From NCBI GenBank assembly GCA_002868855.1, contig PKUM01000335.1, forward strand, positions 1-45,833: a stretch of DNA of 45,833 nt, given 5' to 3'. The position numbers and the translations under genes are program-made. The notes below the pieces were generated by a model, which saw nothing but the letters and a program-made list of their open reading frames with translations, made no database searches and was not told where the DNA came from. The stretch comes from Chromatiales bacterium. GTDB lineage: Bacteria > Pseudomonadota > Gammaproteobacteria > Steroidobacterales > BM003. Of this stretch, positions 16,200-27,448 are shown one piece after another (position 1 is the first letter of the stretch; every line of letters starts with the position of its first letter).

Positions 16200-17624
16200 A
16201 TGCTTCAGCGACGCCAATGTCTGACCTTAATTGCCGCCTGCTGGGCGGTTTTTTCCACCGCCAGCGCCGAGAGCCTGATTGAAGTCTATGAGCGGGCTCG
16301 TATCAGCGACCCGCAGATTCGCGAAGCCGATGCGCTGCGCCTGGCCAACCGCGAGGCATTGCCGCAGTCGCGAAGTGCACTGCTGCCACAGATAGATTTC
16401 AATTACACCTATCAGGAACAGGATCAGGACGGCAGCTCGTCCTTTCTCCAGGTCAACCAGGAAACCCTCGAAACCACACCGGTCCCGCGCGATTTCAACG
16501 AGGACTCCGACACCGAGACCTGGCGCCTCGAACTCAGACAAAGCGTGTTTCGTTGGGATCGCTGGGTGCAGTACCGGCGTTCTGAGAAAGTTGCCGCGCA
16601 GGCCGAGATCGACTATTCCGCAGCCCAGCAGGACCTGATGCTGCGTGTCTCCGCACGCTATTTCAATGTCCTGGCGGCGAAAGACACCCTGGACTCGGCC
16701 GAGGCGGCGCTCGAATCCACTGCGCGCCAGCTGGAACAGGCCGAAAAACGGTTCGAGGTCGGGCTGATTGCGATCACCGACGTGCAGGAAGCCCAGGCTG
16801 CCTACGACAATACGGTCGCCGCAGTCATTGCCGCCAAGCGCGATCTCGCCACGGCGGCCGAGTTTCTGCGTGAAATAACAGGCGAAAGCTACGCGGAACT
16901 GCAGCAACCGGGCGATGATCTGCCGCTCGCGATACCGTTGCCGGCCGACGAGGACGCCTGGGTGGACCGCTCGCTGGAACAGAACCTGACGCTGCTTTCG
17001 AGCCGGGTCAATCTCGATATCGACAGCGATGACATCAAGATCCAGCGCACCGGCTATTACCCGACTATTGACCTGGTTGCGTCGACCGGCAATTTCGACC
17101 AGACCACGGACGGTGACAGTACGACCGTATTCCCCGGTGCCGGCTCGATAACGTCGCCGACCGACTCCGACGCGGATGTAGATACCGACTCTATCCAGCT
17201 ACAACTGAATGTGCCGCTATTCCAGGGCGGACGGGTGCGCTCGAATGTCCGCGAAGCGGTTTACCGGCAGCGTGCCGCGAAGGAAAGGCTGGAACGGGTC
17301 ATGCGCGAAACGGAACGCGAGTCGCGCGACGCATACTTGAGCCTGATGGCCGAGATTTCGCGGGTCAAAGCGCTGCGCCGCGCCGTCGAGTCGAGCCAGA
17401 CCGCGCTGGAAGCAACCGAGGCCGGTTTCGAGGTCGGCACCCGAACCACGGTCGACGTGCTCGATGCGAGGCGCCGGTTGTTCGAATCAGAAACCAACTA
17501 CGCCCGCAGCAAGTACGACTACATCGTCAATATAATCCGCCTGAAACAGGCGGCCGGGATATTGAGTCCGCGCGATCTGATGGAAGTCGACGGCTGGCTC
17601 AACCAGAGCGTGGCAACGCGCTAG
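16200..17624 (+). CDS. tolC: TolC-family outer membrane efflux channel
   Basis: TolC is the trimeric outer-membrane exit duct for tripartite efflux pumps and type I secretion. The 474-residue precursor has a signal peptide (MLQRRQCLTLIAACWAVFSTASA) and two repeats typical of the family, each with long helical coiled-coil stretches: YERARISDPQIREADA... EKRFEVGLIAITDVQEAQAAYDN in the first half and a matching EAGFEVGTRTTVDVLDARRRLFE in the second. The repeated G-x-x-T-x-x-D-V motif marks both. An Asp/Thr/Ser-rich insert near residue 305 (TTDGDSTTV...) is probably an extracellular loop. No pump genes adjoin it, as in E. coli. The 3' end overlaps waaA by 26 bp. Confidence 0.93.
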   Translation: MLQRRQCLTLIAACWAVFSTASAESLIEVYERARISDPQIREADALRLANREALPQSRSALLPQIDFNYTYQEQDQDGSSSFLQVNQETLETTPVPRDFNEDSDTETWRLELRQSVFRWDRWVQYRRSEKVAAQAEIDYSAAQQDLMLRVSARYFNVLAAKDTLDSAEAALESTARQLEQAEKRFEVGLIAITDVQEAQAAYDNTVAAVIAAKRDLATAAEFLREITGESYAELQQPGDDLPLAIPLPADEDAWVDRSLEQNLTLLSSRVNLDIDSDDIKIQRTGYYPTIDLVASTGNFDQTTDGDSTTVFPGAGSITSPTDSDADVDTDSIQLQLNVPLFQGGRVRSNVREAVYRQRAAKERLERVMRETERESRDAYLSLMAEISRVKALRRAVESSQTALEATEAGFEVGTRTTVDVLDARRRLFESETNYARSKYDYIVNIIRLKQAAGILSPRDLMEVDGWLNQSVATR

Positions 17625-18960
17625 ACCCTGATCCTGGAAACGCCGGCGCCGAAGGTCCTGCATCGCCTTCCGCGAGCAGCGGCTGAAGGAACTCCAGCAG
17701 GCGCCGGACTGCGCCGCGATTCGCGGCCACCGCATCTCGGCCGAGCGCGCCTCGCCGCTGCCTTTCCGCCGGGTCGGTCAACAGCGACTCAACCCGAGCC
17801 TGCAGCTCCCGCTCATCGGCAACGACCGCGGCGGCACCGGCGGCAACAAGCAGCTCCAGTACATCTTCCGAGTTGAAATTGTGGGGACCGGTCAGGATCG
17901 GTAATCCGTGCGCGGCTGGTTCCAGCAGGTTGTGACCGCCTATCGGCACCAGGCTGCCACCGACAAAGGCAATATCGGCGCTGCCGTAAAACGCGTTTAG
18001 CTCACCCAGCGTGTCGATCAGAAATACCTCACAATCTGACACGTCGTTCTGACCCGCGGTACTGTGGCGGCAATAACGCAATCCTGATTCCCGCAACAAC
18101 TGCTCGACAAGCTCGCAACGCTCGGGATGGCGCGGCGCCAGCAGCAACACCGTGCCTGCTCCATGCCGTTGCAGTCGCTGCTGGATACCGATCACAGTCT
18201 GCTCCTCGCCCGGATGCGTGCTAGCGGCAATCCAGACCGGGCGCGAATCCCAGTGCCGGCGGCGAAAATCCTGCCCCCAGCGGGCCTGGTCACGGCGCAG
18301 CGGCTGATCGAATTTCAACGTCCCGATGACATGGGTGCGCTCCGGCGGCGCACCGAGCTGGATGAAGCGGTCGGCATCGCGAGCACTCTGCGCGGCAATG
18401 ACAATGCCGTGCGACAACGTCTCGCGAAAGAGCCCCACCATGACTCTGTATCGGCCCATCGAGCGCGGCGAAATCCGCGCGCTCGCCAGTACCAGCGGGA
18501 TGCCTCGACGGCCACACTCGTGGTAGAGATTCGGCCACAGCTCGGTCTCCATGATGATCGCAATCCGCGGTCGCAACCGGTCGAAGAACCGGGCGACCGC
18601 GCCCGGCAGGTCGTAAGGTGCGTAACTGTGCAACACACGATCGCCAAACAAAGCGGCCGCGCGGGCCGAACCGGTCGGCGACATCGTCGTAATTGCAATC
18701 GGGATGCCCGGAAAGCGCTGGACCAGCGCCTCCACCAGCGGCACGGCCGCCTGCACCTCGCCGACCGACACCGCATGAATCCAGATCGTGTCCTGGCTCG
18801 CCCGGGCCGCGCCCCAGCCGAGCCGCTCGCCAAGCCGCTGCCAGTAACCGTGATTGGAGAAACCGCGCCACAGCAGCAAAAAGAACGCTGCCGGCGCCGC
18901 CAGGTAAGACAGCCCGATATAGAGTGCGCGCAGCGCGGATGTGCCGCCGGGCCTGCTCAC
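17599..18960 (-). CDS. waaA: 3-deoxy-D-manno-octulosonate (Kdo) transferase
   Basis: WaaA (KdtA) transfers Kdo from CMP-Kdo to lipid IVA at the inner face of the cytoplasmic membrane. The 453-residue protein has an N-terminal hydrophobic anchor, IWIHAVSVGEVQAA (the conserved SVGE acid), METELWPNL, ASARIS and the C-terminal GGHNLLEPAAHGLPILTGP nucleotide-sugar motif. The start is GTG at 18958-18960, sharing GTGA with the hldE stop, so translation is probably coupled. It can add one or two Kdo residues; sequence alone does not tell. The C-terminus extends past the usual end with a Gly/Pro/Ser-rich tail that overlaps tolC. Confidence 0.95.
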   Translation of the reverse strand: MSRPGGTSALRALYIGLSYLAAPAAFFLLLWRGFSNHGYWQRLGERLGWGAARASQDTIWIHAVSVGEVQAAVPLVEALVQRFPGIPIAITTMSPTGSARAAALFGDRVLHSYAPYDLPGAVARFFDRLRPRIAIIMETELWPNLYHECGRRGIPLVLASARISPRSMGRYRVMVGLFRETLSHGIVIAAQSARDADRFIQLGAPPERTHVIGTLKFDQPLRRDQARWGQDFRRRHWDSRPVWIAASTHPGEEQTVIGIQQRLQRHGAGTVLLLAPRHPERCELVEQLLRESGLRYCRHSTAGQNDVSDCEVFLIDTLGELNAFYGSADIAFVGGSLVPIGGHNLLEPAAHGLPILTGPHNFNSEDVLELLVAAGAAAVVADERELQARVESLLTDPAERQRRGALGRDAVAANRGAVRRLLEFLQPLLAEGDAGPSAPAFPGSGSSALPRSG

Positions 18961-20381
18961 CGTTCGCGGATGGTATTGATGATTCGGCTGGTCGAACGCC
19001 CATCGAGGAACGACAGGACCCGTACCTCGCCGCCGCTGCGGCGGACATGATCCGCGCCGACGATATCTTCGATACGATAATCGCCGCCTTTGACCAGCAA
19101 GTCGGGCGACATTGCCGCGATAAGCATCTCCGGCGTGTCCTCGCTAAAACTCACGACCCAGTCGACCGCGGCAAGACCGGACAGCAAGGCGACCCGGTCG
19201 GCCAGGCTCATCACCGGACGCCCTTCGCCTTTCAGCCGGCGCACGGAATCGTCGTCGTTGACTGCAACCAGCAGCCGGTCGCCGAGGCTTCGGGCCTCCT
19301 GCAAGAATGCAATGTGGCCGGCGTGGAGGATGTCGAAACAGCCGTTCGTCATGACCACGCGCTCGCCGCGTTGCTGCGCCTCCTGAACGAATGCGAGCAA
19401 CTCGGCAACGTCCAGTCCGGCCAGCCCCGCGGAGCCGCTGCGATGCATCGCGAGCCGCAATTCGCCGCGCGTCACGGCCGCGGCACCAAGCTTGCGCACG
19501 ACCAGGCCGGCAGCGCGGTTGGCGAGTTCGGCGGCAGTACCGAGGGTCAGCCCTGCCCCCAGGGCGGCAGCGAGCGTGGCGATAACGGTGTCTCCCGCGC
19601 CGGTTACGTCGAACACCTCGCGAACCTCGGCCGCCAGGTGCTGTGTCCGGCCCCCGCTCTCGACGATGCAGATACCGCGTTCGCCGCGGGTGATCAGCAG
19701 TGCATCCAGACCGAGGTCGGTACACAGCCGGGCCGCCTTTTCCTCCAGATCTTCATCGTCGTCGAACCCTCCCACGACCCGCGCGAACTCGCCCTCATTG
19801 GGGGTCAGCAATGTGGCCCCGGCGTAACGTGCGAAATCGTCGCCCTTGGGATCGACCAGTACCGGTACTCCGTGGCGGCGACAGGCCGCGATTATCTTCT
19901 CGGTGTGCTGCAGCGCGCCTTTCGCATAGTCCGACAAAACGGCGATACCCGCCCATGACAACGCGGCGGCGGCCTTGTCGGCAATCGCATCCGCTGCCGC
20001 CGGTGACGCCGGATTCTCGAAATCGAGCCTCAACAGCTGTTGATTGCGGCTTACCACACGAAGCTTCGCGGTCGTGGTTGCGGTTTCATCCACATGGATG
20101 TCGCCAACGACGTTCGCCTCGTGCAGTCGCGACACCAGGATCGTTCCCGCCTCGTCGCTTCCTGCGGAGCCGACCAGCCGGACTCCGGCTCCGAGGCATG
20201 CAAGATTGAGCGCAACATTGGCCGCGCCGCCCGGGCGATTATCGGTGTCGTTGATGCGTACCACCGGTACCGGCGCTTCGGGCGAAACCCGGCTGGCCTC
20301 GCCAAACCAGTAGCGGTCGAGCATTACATCGCCGACAACCAGCACATTGACGTCGTCGAAGTCGGGAATTTCGATGCTCAT
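18957..20381 (-). CDS. hldE: Bifunctional heptose-7-phosphate kinase / heptose-1-phosphate adenylyltransferase
   Basis: HldE makes ADP-D-glycero-D-manno-heptose for LPS inner core. Residues 1 to about 330 are a ribokinase-fold kinase: VLVGDVMLDRYW, RPGGAANVALN and the anion-hole VTGAGDTVIA. From about 340 the cytidylyltransferase-like domain has NGCFDILHAGHI (the HxGH signature) and ends in GRSTSRIINTIRER. The two-domain order matches E. coli HldE at 474 residues. It is followed by waaA with a 4-bp overlap, and hldD, the next pathway step, lies a little over 1 kb away. Confidence 0.97.
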   Translation of the reverse strand: MSIEIPDFDDVNVLVVGDVMLDRYWFGEASRVSPEAPVPVVRINDTDNRPGGAANVALNLACLGAGVRLVGSAGSDEAGTILVSRLHEANVVGDIHVDETATTTAKLRVVSRNQQLLRLDFENPASPAAADAIADKAAAALSWAGIAVLSDYAKGALQHTEKIIAACRRHGVPVLVDPKGDDFARYAGATLLTPNEGEFARVVGGFDDDEDLEEKAARLCTDLGLDALLITRGERGICIVESGGRTQHLAAEVREVFDVTGAGDTVIATLAAALGAGLTLGTAAELANRAAGLVVRKLGAAAVTRGELRLAMHRSGSAGLAGLDVAELLAFVQEAQQRGERVVMTNGCFDILHAGHIAFLQEARSLGDRLLVAVNDDDSVRRLKGEGRPVMSLADRVALLSGLAAVDWVVSFSEDTPEMLIAAMSPDLLVKGGDYRIEDIVGADHVRRSGGEVRVLSFLDGRSTSRIINTIRER

Positions 20382-20474
20382 TGGCGGCCATCGTGACGCG
20401 CGGGAAGGCGCGTCATGTTAGCACAGCCCGAGTGCGCTCCCGGGCTAGAATAGCGGCGAGCAAACGGTAATCGA

Positions 20475-21407
20475 ATGGAAAACGAATCTTCGCCAGCGCG
20501 CACACTGTACAGCCCCAGATACTGGCCAGGCTGGGTTGGCGTGATGCTGTGGCGTGCCCTTGCCGCGTTACCTTTCGCGCTCAGCCTCGGGATCGGCCGG
20601 CTGATCGGACGCGTTCTTTACAGACTGATGTCGCGGCGGCGCCGGATCGCCGAGATAAATCTCGAATTGTGCTTTCCTTCATCCACCAGGGCCGACCGCG
20701 AGCACCTTGCAAAAGAGCACTTCGCAAGCCTGGGCGCCGCGCTGGCCGAAGCGGGCCTTGCCTGGTGGGGCAGCCGCAAGAGGGTTTTGCGGTATGCAAA
20801 AATCCACGGTCTCGAAAATCTCGAGGCGGCGGCGCGCGGCGGACGCGGCGTAATACTGCTAACCGGCCATTTCACTCCACTGGAACTGACCGGACGAATA
20901 CTCGGCGAGGCCGTTCCCGGGATTACCGCAATCTATCGCGCCAACGAAAATGCGCTGCTGGATGCAGTAACCAAGCGCGGACGCGAACGAACCGGACACA
21001 CACTGCGCAAGCAGCAAACCCGCGAGATAGTCAGGACGTTACGGGCGGGGAAGATGATCTGGTACGCGCCGGATCAGCATCACCGGGGCGCTCAATGCGC
21101 CCAGGTGCCGTTCTTCGGCCGCCCGGCCGCCACCAGTCTTGCCACGCCGCGACTGGCCGAGCTGGGACGCGCTGCCGTAGTGCCATATCAGCCACGGCGT
21201 CTGCCGAACGGCCAGGGCTACGAAGTCAGACTGCTGCCGGCGCTGGAAGATTTTCCGAGCGCTGACGCGGTTCGCGACCTCGAGCGCATCAACAAGATTC
21301 TGGAGGGGTGGATCCGGGAGCAACCAGAGCAGTATCTGTGGATACACCGGCGCTTCAAACCGGCGCAACCGGACATGCCCGATCCTTACGCCGCGCCCGG
21401 GGCCTGA
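20475..21407 (+). CDS. Lysophospholipid/lipid A acyltransferase, LpxL/HtrB family
   Basis: This 310-residue inner-membrane protein belongs to the LpxL/LpxM late acyltransferase family, which adds secondary acyl chains to Kdo2-lipid A. It has an N-terminal hydrophobic segment (ALAALPFALSLGIGRLIG), RRIAEINLELCFP, the catalytic H-x4-E motif as GHFTPLE, and a C-terminal WIHRRFK. The block usually read as YAPDQDYG is YAPDQHH here. LpxL cannot be separated from LpxM or the paralogue LpxP on sequence alone. It is divergent from hldE with 93 bases between, and its end overlaps hldD by 22 bp. Confidence 0.88.
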   Translation: MENESSPARTLYSPRYWPGWVGVMLWRALAALPFALSLGIGRLIGRVLYRLMSRRRRIAEINLELCFPSSTRADREHLAKEHFASLGAALAEAGLAWWGSRKRVLRYAKIHGLENLEAAARGGRGVILLTGHFTPLELTGRILGEAVPGITAIYRANENALLDAVTKRGRERTGHTLRKQQTREIVRTLRAGKMIWYAPDQHHRGAQCAQVPFFGRPAATSLATPRLAELGRAAVVPYQPRRLPNGQGYEVRLLPALEDFPSADAVRDLERINKILEGWIREQPEQYLWIHRRFKPAQPDMPDPYAAPGA

Positions 21408-22387
21408 TTTTCCCGGCGGGCGCCAACACCGTCTTGTCCAATGCCGGCCTCGCGGTCCAGGAAAGTGCGCACCCCGGAGGCAACCGGCTGAAACTCAAGG
21501 TGACAGCCAACGCCGCGCAGCGCCGTCAGGTCGGCTTCGGTAAGACTCTGATAACTGCCCGCCAGCGTCGACGGAAACGCGACATAACGCAACGTGCCTG
21601 TGCCATGCCAGTCCATCACCGCGCGGGCGACGGAGTTGAAGCTCGCGCTCTGTCCGGTACCGACATTGAATATACCGCTGACCTCGGGATGATCCAGCAT
21701 CCAGAGATTCACCGCCACGACATCATCGACATGGACGAAATCGCGCCGTTGTTCTCCGGCGCCATAACCGTCGCTGCCTTCGAACAACTTCAGTTCGCCA
21801 TGCTCCAGCAATTGACGATTGAGCTGGAACACCATGCTCGCCATGTCGCCTTTGTGAGCCTCGTTGCCGCCGTAAACATTGAAATACCGCAGTCCCACGA
21901 TCTGCCGACCGCGGCAGGTGCTGGCGCGGCGCCGCGCGTAACAGTCGAAAAGATATTTGGAGTAGGCGTAGACGTTAGCGGGACGTTCGTTTGCAGGTTC
22001 TTCCGCAAAAACCTCACCGCGCCCGTAGACCGATGCGGATGATGCGTAGATCAGCGGCCACCCGAGCTTGATACAGAGTTCCAGCAAACGCCGTGAATAC
22101 TCGTAGTTGTCGCGCATCATCAGGCGGCCGTCGAGTTCGGTCGTGCGGGTACATGCGCCCTGATGAAAAACGGCTTTTACCTCTCCGCTCCAGGGCAGGT
22201 TGGTCTCGAGTTGCTCGAGCAAATCGTCCTTGTCGAGATAATCGAGAATTTGCGAGTCGAGCAGATTGCGGAACTTGTCGCCATCGGTCAGATCGTCCGC
22301 GACGATAATGTCGTCGTAGCCGCGGGAATTCAGCGCACGGACGAGGTTGCTGCCGATAAATCCTGCACCGCCGGTGACAATAATCAT
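21386..22387 (-). CDS. hldD: ADP-L-glycero-D-manno-heptose-6-epimerase
   Basis: HldD converts ADP-D,D-heptose to ADP-L,D-heptose, the precursor of LPS core heptoses. The NAD(P)-binding MIIVTGGAGFIGSNLVRAL opening, SSASVYG, the YAYSKYLFD (Y-x3-K) catalytic motif and GLRYFNVYGG are all present. The start at ATG 22385-22387 has GGGGA just upstream and matches E. coli HldD; an upstream ATG would add nine residues. At 333 residues it has about 20 extra C-terminal residues. It follows the zf-CHCC gene by 60 bases and may be cotranscribed with glnE. Confidence 0.96.
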   Translation of the reverse strand: MIIVTGGAGFIGSNLVRALNSRGYDDIIVADDLTDGDKFRNLLDSQILDYLDKDDLLEQLETNLPWSGEVKAVFHQGACTRTTELDGRLMMRDNYEYSRRLLELCIKLGWPLIYASSASVYGRGEVFAEEPANERPANVYAYSKYLFDCYARRRASTCRGRQIVGLRYFNVYGGNEAHKGDMASMVFQLNRQLLEHGELKLFEGSDGYGAGEQRRDFVHVDDVVAVNLWMLDHPEVSGIFNVGTGQSASFNSVARAVMDWHGTGTLRYVAFPSTLAGSYQSLTEADLTALRGVGCHLEFQPVASGVRTFLDREAGIGQDGVGARRENQAPGAA

Positions 22388-22447
22388 GCACATCCCCGGC
22401 GCCGGACCGGGCACGGCGGGGCAGCTACCGCAACACCGGACCCCGAA

Positions 22448-22669
22448 TCAGGTGTCGGCGGAAGAACGCAACACATACAACGCGCCGCAATAAGGACAAA
22501 TTGCCTCGCCGGTCTGCTCGATCGGCAGAAAAACCCTGGGATGGGAATTCCAGGCAGTCATGCCCGGCATAGGGCAGGACAGCGGCAAGTCCGCGGCCGT
22601 AACGGTATACCGAGACTCGCTGTTCGCCTGCGTTGCGGGTTGACCGGGGTTCACGGAACCGCTGTTCAC
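22448..22669 (-). CDS. Zinc-finger domain protein, zf-CHCC family
   Basis: This 73-residue cytoplasmic protein has the zf-CHCC pattern also found in the mitochondrial complex I subunit NDUFS6: Cys32, His43 (NSHPRVFL), then Cys58 and Cys61 (CPYCGALYVL). It probably binds one zinc. The function in bacteria is not established. The start is GTG 22667-22669, with AGGAGG five bases upstream. In other gammaproteobacteria this gene often sits beside LPS-core or ilvE genes; here it lies between glnE and hldD on the same strand. Confidence 0.88.
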   Translation of the reverse strand: MNSGSVNPGQPATQANSESRYTVTAADLPLSCPMPGMTAWNSHPRVFLPIEQTGEAICPYCGALYVLRSSADT

Positions 22670-22732
22670 ACCTGCCTCCTGGAGACTGACCGTATCTTCC
22701 GTGCGGCGCAGAGTATAGCAGCGCCGGCATTC

Positions 22733-25624
22733 TCATCCAGCAGTGCTGCCCGCCCCGAACACGCTGTCCCAGCACGAGGCAACGAACCCGCGCTCTTCGG
22801 ACAGTTCCTCGTCACCGATGACGCCTTCGGCCCCGATCAGCGCCAGTCTGTGCAGGCGTTGCCGGAACGCCAGATAGATTGCGGTCAGCCGCTGCGCCAC
22901 CTCCTGCTCGACCACGGCCTCCGTGGCCAGCGCCTCGAGTTGCCGCACGTTATCGCTGAACGTCAGCAACTGCGGCCGTTCCGCAGCGTTCCGCAAAACC
23001 AGGTACTGCACGATAAACTCCAGATCGGCGACCCCGCCACGATCCTGCTTGAGATCGAATCCACCGGGCTCCGCGCGCGACAGATCGCGGCGCATGCGGG
23101 CACGCATGGTGGCGACTTCCTGCTGCAGCGTGTCGCGGCGAACGGCCTCACGCAGAACGTCGCATCGCAACTGCTCAAACTGCTGCCGCACGGTCGTCGA
23201 CCCGGCCACTGAGCGCGCCCGCAGCAACGCCTGGTGCTCCCAGGTCCAGGCATCCTCGCGTTGGTACTTTTCAAAGGCCCGTACTGCCGCCACCATCGGC
23301 CCCGATTTACCGCTCGGACGCAGCCGCATATCGACCTCGTACAGAACTCCGGAGCGTGTCTGGGTACTCAACAGGTTGATGATGCGCTGGCCGAGCCGGG
23401 CAAAGAAACGCGAGTTATCGAGCTTTTTTTCCCCATCCGTGTACTGCTCTTCGCCGCAGGAATCATGCAGAAACACCAGGTCGAGGTCGGATCCATAGCC
23501 GAGTTCAATGCCGCCGAGCTTGCCGTAAGCGACGATTGCAAACCCGGCGCGCCGACTGTTGCCCTTCTCGACACACATCGGCCAGCCATGACGTTCCACC
23601 AGTTGCCCGAGCGCCATGGCCAGGGTTCGTTCCAGAATCAGCTCCGCGATGTCGGTGAGCCGATCACTGACTTTCATCACGGGCAACCGTCCGCTCAGAT
23701 CGCTGACCGCGACGCGAAAACTCGCAGCGCGCTGGAATTCCCGTAACACCTCCATCTGCCCCTCGACATCGGCGTCGTCGATATATTCGAGACGCTCGCT
23801 CAACCCGCTCTCCAGCTCGGCGCGATCCGGCGGTTCCGAGAAAATTCGCGGATCGAGCAATTCGTCGAGCAACAGCGGGTGTTCGGCGATGCGCCCGGCA
23901 AGAAAATCCGTTTCGCCGCATAATTCGACCAGTCTCGCCAGGGCAACCGGATTTTCGCTAAGCAGCGCAAAATAGGCCGAGCGCCGCCCTACCGCGGACA
24001 GAATCCGGGCCAGCCGCCGCATCACCTGTGTTGGCTCGGCCTGGTTGGCCAGACTTGCGATGAGTCGCGGCATCAGCGCATCCAGTCTGCGGCGGCCGGT
24101 TGCGTCGAGCCGCCGATACAGACCGCTGGATCGAAGGTCGGCAATAATTCGAGCGACAGCCGCACCGTCATCGACACCGGATTCTGCCAGGATTCCCTCG
24201 ATTTCGGCGACATCGAGATCCTCGTCCCATGCTCCGCGCGGGCTCGGCGCGCCGGGCCGCTCCGGACCTATGACCACCTCTTCGAAAATCGCGCTGACCC
24301 GCTCGCGATGCGCCGCCAGGTCCGCGGCAAACTCCGTCCATTCAGGAAAGCCCATTGCGTAGGCTAGCCGCGCTCTCGCGCCGCCTTCCTGCGGCAATTC
24401 ATGGGTCTGCTGTTGCGCAAACGCCTGGAGCCGGTTCTCGACCCGGCGCAGAAAACGATAAGCCTCGCGCAGGTTATCGGCCGCGCGCGGTGGGAGCAGC
24501 CGCTTGTCGGCAAGACACGCCAGCACCCGCATCAGCTCGGTCGTTCGCAGCTGAGGGATACTGCCGCCGCGCACCAGCTGGAACAGCTGGGCGATAAACT
24601 CGATTTCGCGAATTCCTCCGGGCCCGAGCTTGATATTGTCACGCAGGTCGCGACGAGCGACATCGCGGTCGATCAAGGCCTTCATCTCGCGCAGTGAGGC
24701 AAATACGCCGAAATCCAGATACCGGCGATAGACAAACGGCCTCAACACCTGTTCGCGCAATTCCGCGCCGCTGGTATGCGCGCTCATTGGCCGCGCCTTG
24801 ATGTAGGCGTAGCGTTCCCAATCACGGCCATGCTGTTGCAGGTAAGCCTCGAACGCGGCGTAACTCAGCGCCAGCGGCCCACTGTCGCCGAACGGGCGCA
24901 ACCGCATGTCCACTCTGAATACAAAGCCCTCGGGCGTCGTTTCGTCCAGCAAGCGAATGAGCTTCTGCCCGAGGCGAACGAAGTAGGTTTCATTGGCGAC
25001 GCAACTGCGGCCGTTCGTTTCACCGCCACCGGCAAACAGAAAAACGAGGTCGATATCCGATGAGAAATTGAGTTCCCAGCCGCCGAGTTTGCCCATTCCG
25101 AGCACGAGCAGGTCGACGTTCTTGCCGTGCCTGTCCACGGCGTTGCCAAAACGCGGCGCCAGCAACTCACGGCTGCGCTGGAGCGCAGCGGCAATGCAGT
25201 GCTCCGCAACCATACTCTGATCGCGCAAAACCGCTTCGATTTCCGCGAGCCCTGCGAGATCGTGCCACGCGATACGCAGCCACTCGTGGCGACGTAACCG
25301 GCGCAGCTCATCCATAAACGCCTGTTCGCCGTCAGTCTCCTCCAGCGCGGCGAAACGCTGCCGCGTCGCCTCTGCCGTGGCGCTGCCCGAGAGCGCACCG
25401 CTCGCGTACATTTTACCCAGCAGACCCGGCTCCAGGGTCAGCGTCTCGAGCACGAAGCGGCTAGACGCGGCGACTTTTCCAAAAGCACGGCGCAGTTCGG
25501 GATCCGACGCCAGCGCGTCCCGTCCCGCTTCATCCACCGAATCAACGAACGCCGCGAGATCCCTGCGCAGCGAATCCGCTAGCAGCGCGGGAAGATCCGG
25601 AGGCATCAGGTCGTCGGGAGTCAC
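22733..25624 (-). CDS. glnE: Bifunctional glutamine synthetase adenylyltransferase/deadenylylase
   Basis: GlnE switches glutamine synthetase off and on by adding or removing AMP, in response to PII state and glutamine. The 963-residue protein has the two expected nucleotidyltransferase halves. The N-terminal (deadenylylase) half has GMGKLGGWELNFSSDIDL, and the C-terminal (adenylylating) half has AYGKLGGIELGYGSDLDL. The linker helices and a GIREIEFIAQLFQL stretch match the family. The start is GTG 25622-25624; an ATG six codons later is an alternative, and neither has a clear Shine-Dalgarno. It lies directly downstream of groEL behind a terminator. Confidence 0.97.
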   Translation of the reverse strand: MTPDDLMPPDLPALLADSLRRDLAAFVDSVDEAGRDALASDPELRRAFGKVAASSRFVLETLTLEPGLLGKMYASGALSGSATAEATRQRFAALEETDGEQAFMDELRRLRRHEWLRIAWHDLAGLAEIEAVLRDQSMVAEHCIAAALQRSRELLAPRFGNAVDRHGKNVDLLVLGMGKLGGWELNFSSDIDLVFLFAGGGETNGRSCVANETYFVRLGQKLIRLLDETTPEGFVFRVDMRLRPFGDSGPLALSYAAFEAYLQQHGRDWERYAYIKARPMSAHTSGAELREQVLRPFVYRRYLDFGVFASLREMKALIDRDVARRDLRDNIKLGPGGIREIEFIAQLFQLVRGGSIPQLRTTELMRVLACLADKRLLPPRAADNLREAYRFLRRVENRLQAFAQQQTHELPQEGGARARLAYAMGFPEWTEFAADLAAHRERVSAIFEEVVIGPERPGAPSPRGAWDEDLDVAEIEGILAESGVDDGAAVARIIADLRSSGLYRRLDATGRRRLDALMPRLIASLANQAEPTQVMRRLARILSAVGRRSAYFALLSENPVALARLVELCGETDFLAGRIAEHPLLLDELLDPRIFSEPPDRAELESGLSERLEYIDDADVEGQMEVLREFQRAASFRVAVSDLSGRLPVMKVSDRLTDIAELILERTLAMALGQLVERHGWPMCVEKGNSRRAGFAIVAYGKLGGIELGYGSDLDLVFLHDSCGEEQYTDGEKKLDNSRFFARLGQRIINLLSTQTRSGVLYEVDMRLRPSGKSGPMVAAVRAFEKYQREDAWTWEHQALLRARSVAGSTTVRQQFEQLRCDVLREAVRRDTLQQEVATMRARMRRDLSRAEPGGFDLKQDRGGVADLEFIVQYLVLRNAAERPQLLTFSDNVRQLEALATEAVVEQEVAQRLTAIYLAFRQRLHRLALIGAEGVIGDEELSEERGFVASCWDSVFGAGSTAG

Positions 25625-25660
25625 CGCGACAATCTGACATGCGAACTACGTCGCCGCAAT

Positions 25661-25690
25661 ATAAAAAAAGGCCCCGCCTAAGCGGGGCCT
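25661..25690 (-). terminator. Intrinsic terminator of groESL
   Basis: AGGCCCCGC and GCGGGGCCT pair over 9 bp around a four-base loop, and the run of seven As on the plus strand becomes a U tract on the minus-strand transcript. It ends the groES-groEL message before glnE. Confidence 0.93.
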
Positions 25691-25732
25691 CTCAGCACAG
25701 TGGCAAGACGCGCGGGCGCGTCCGGCGGATGA

Positions 25733-27430
<1,698 letters not shown>

Positions 27431-27448
27431 TTACGGCGGCAGCGTTTC

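Noticed and set aside
18127-19050. 307-codon plus-strand frame opposite waaA/hldE
   Set aside because: It crosses the junction of two certain minus-strand genes and has no family features.
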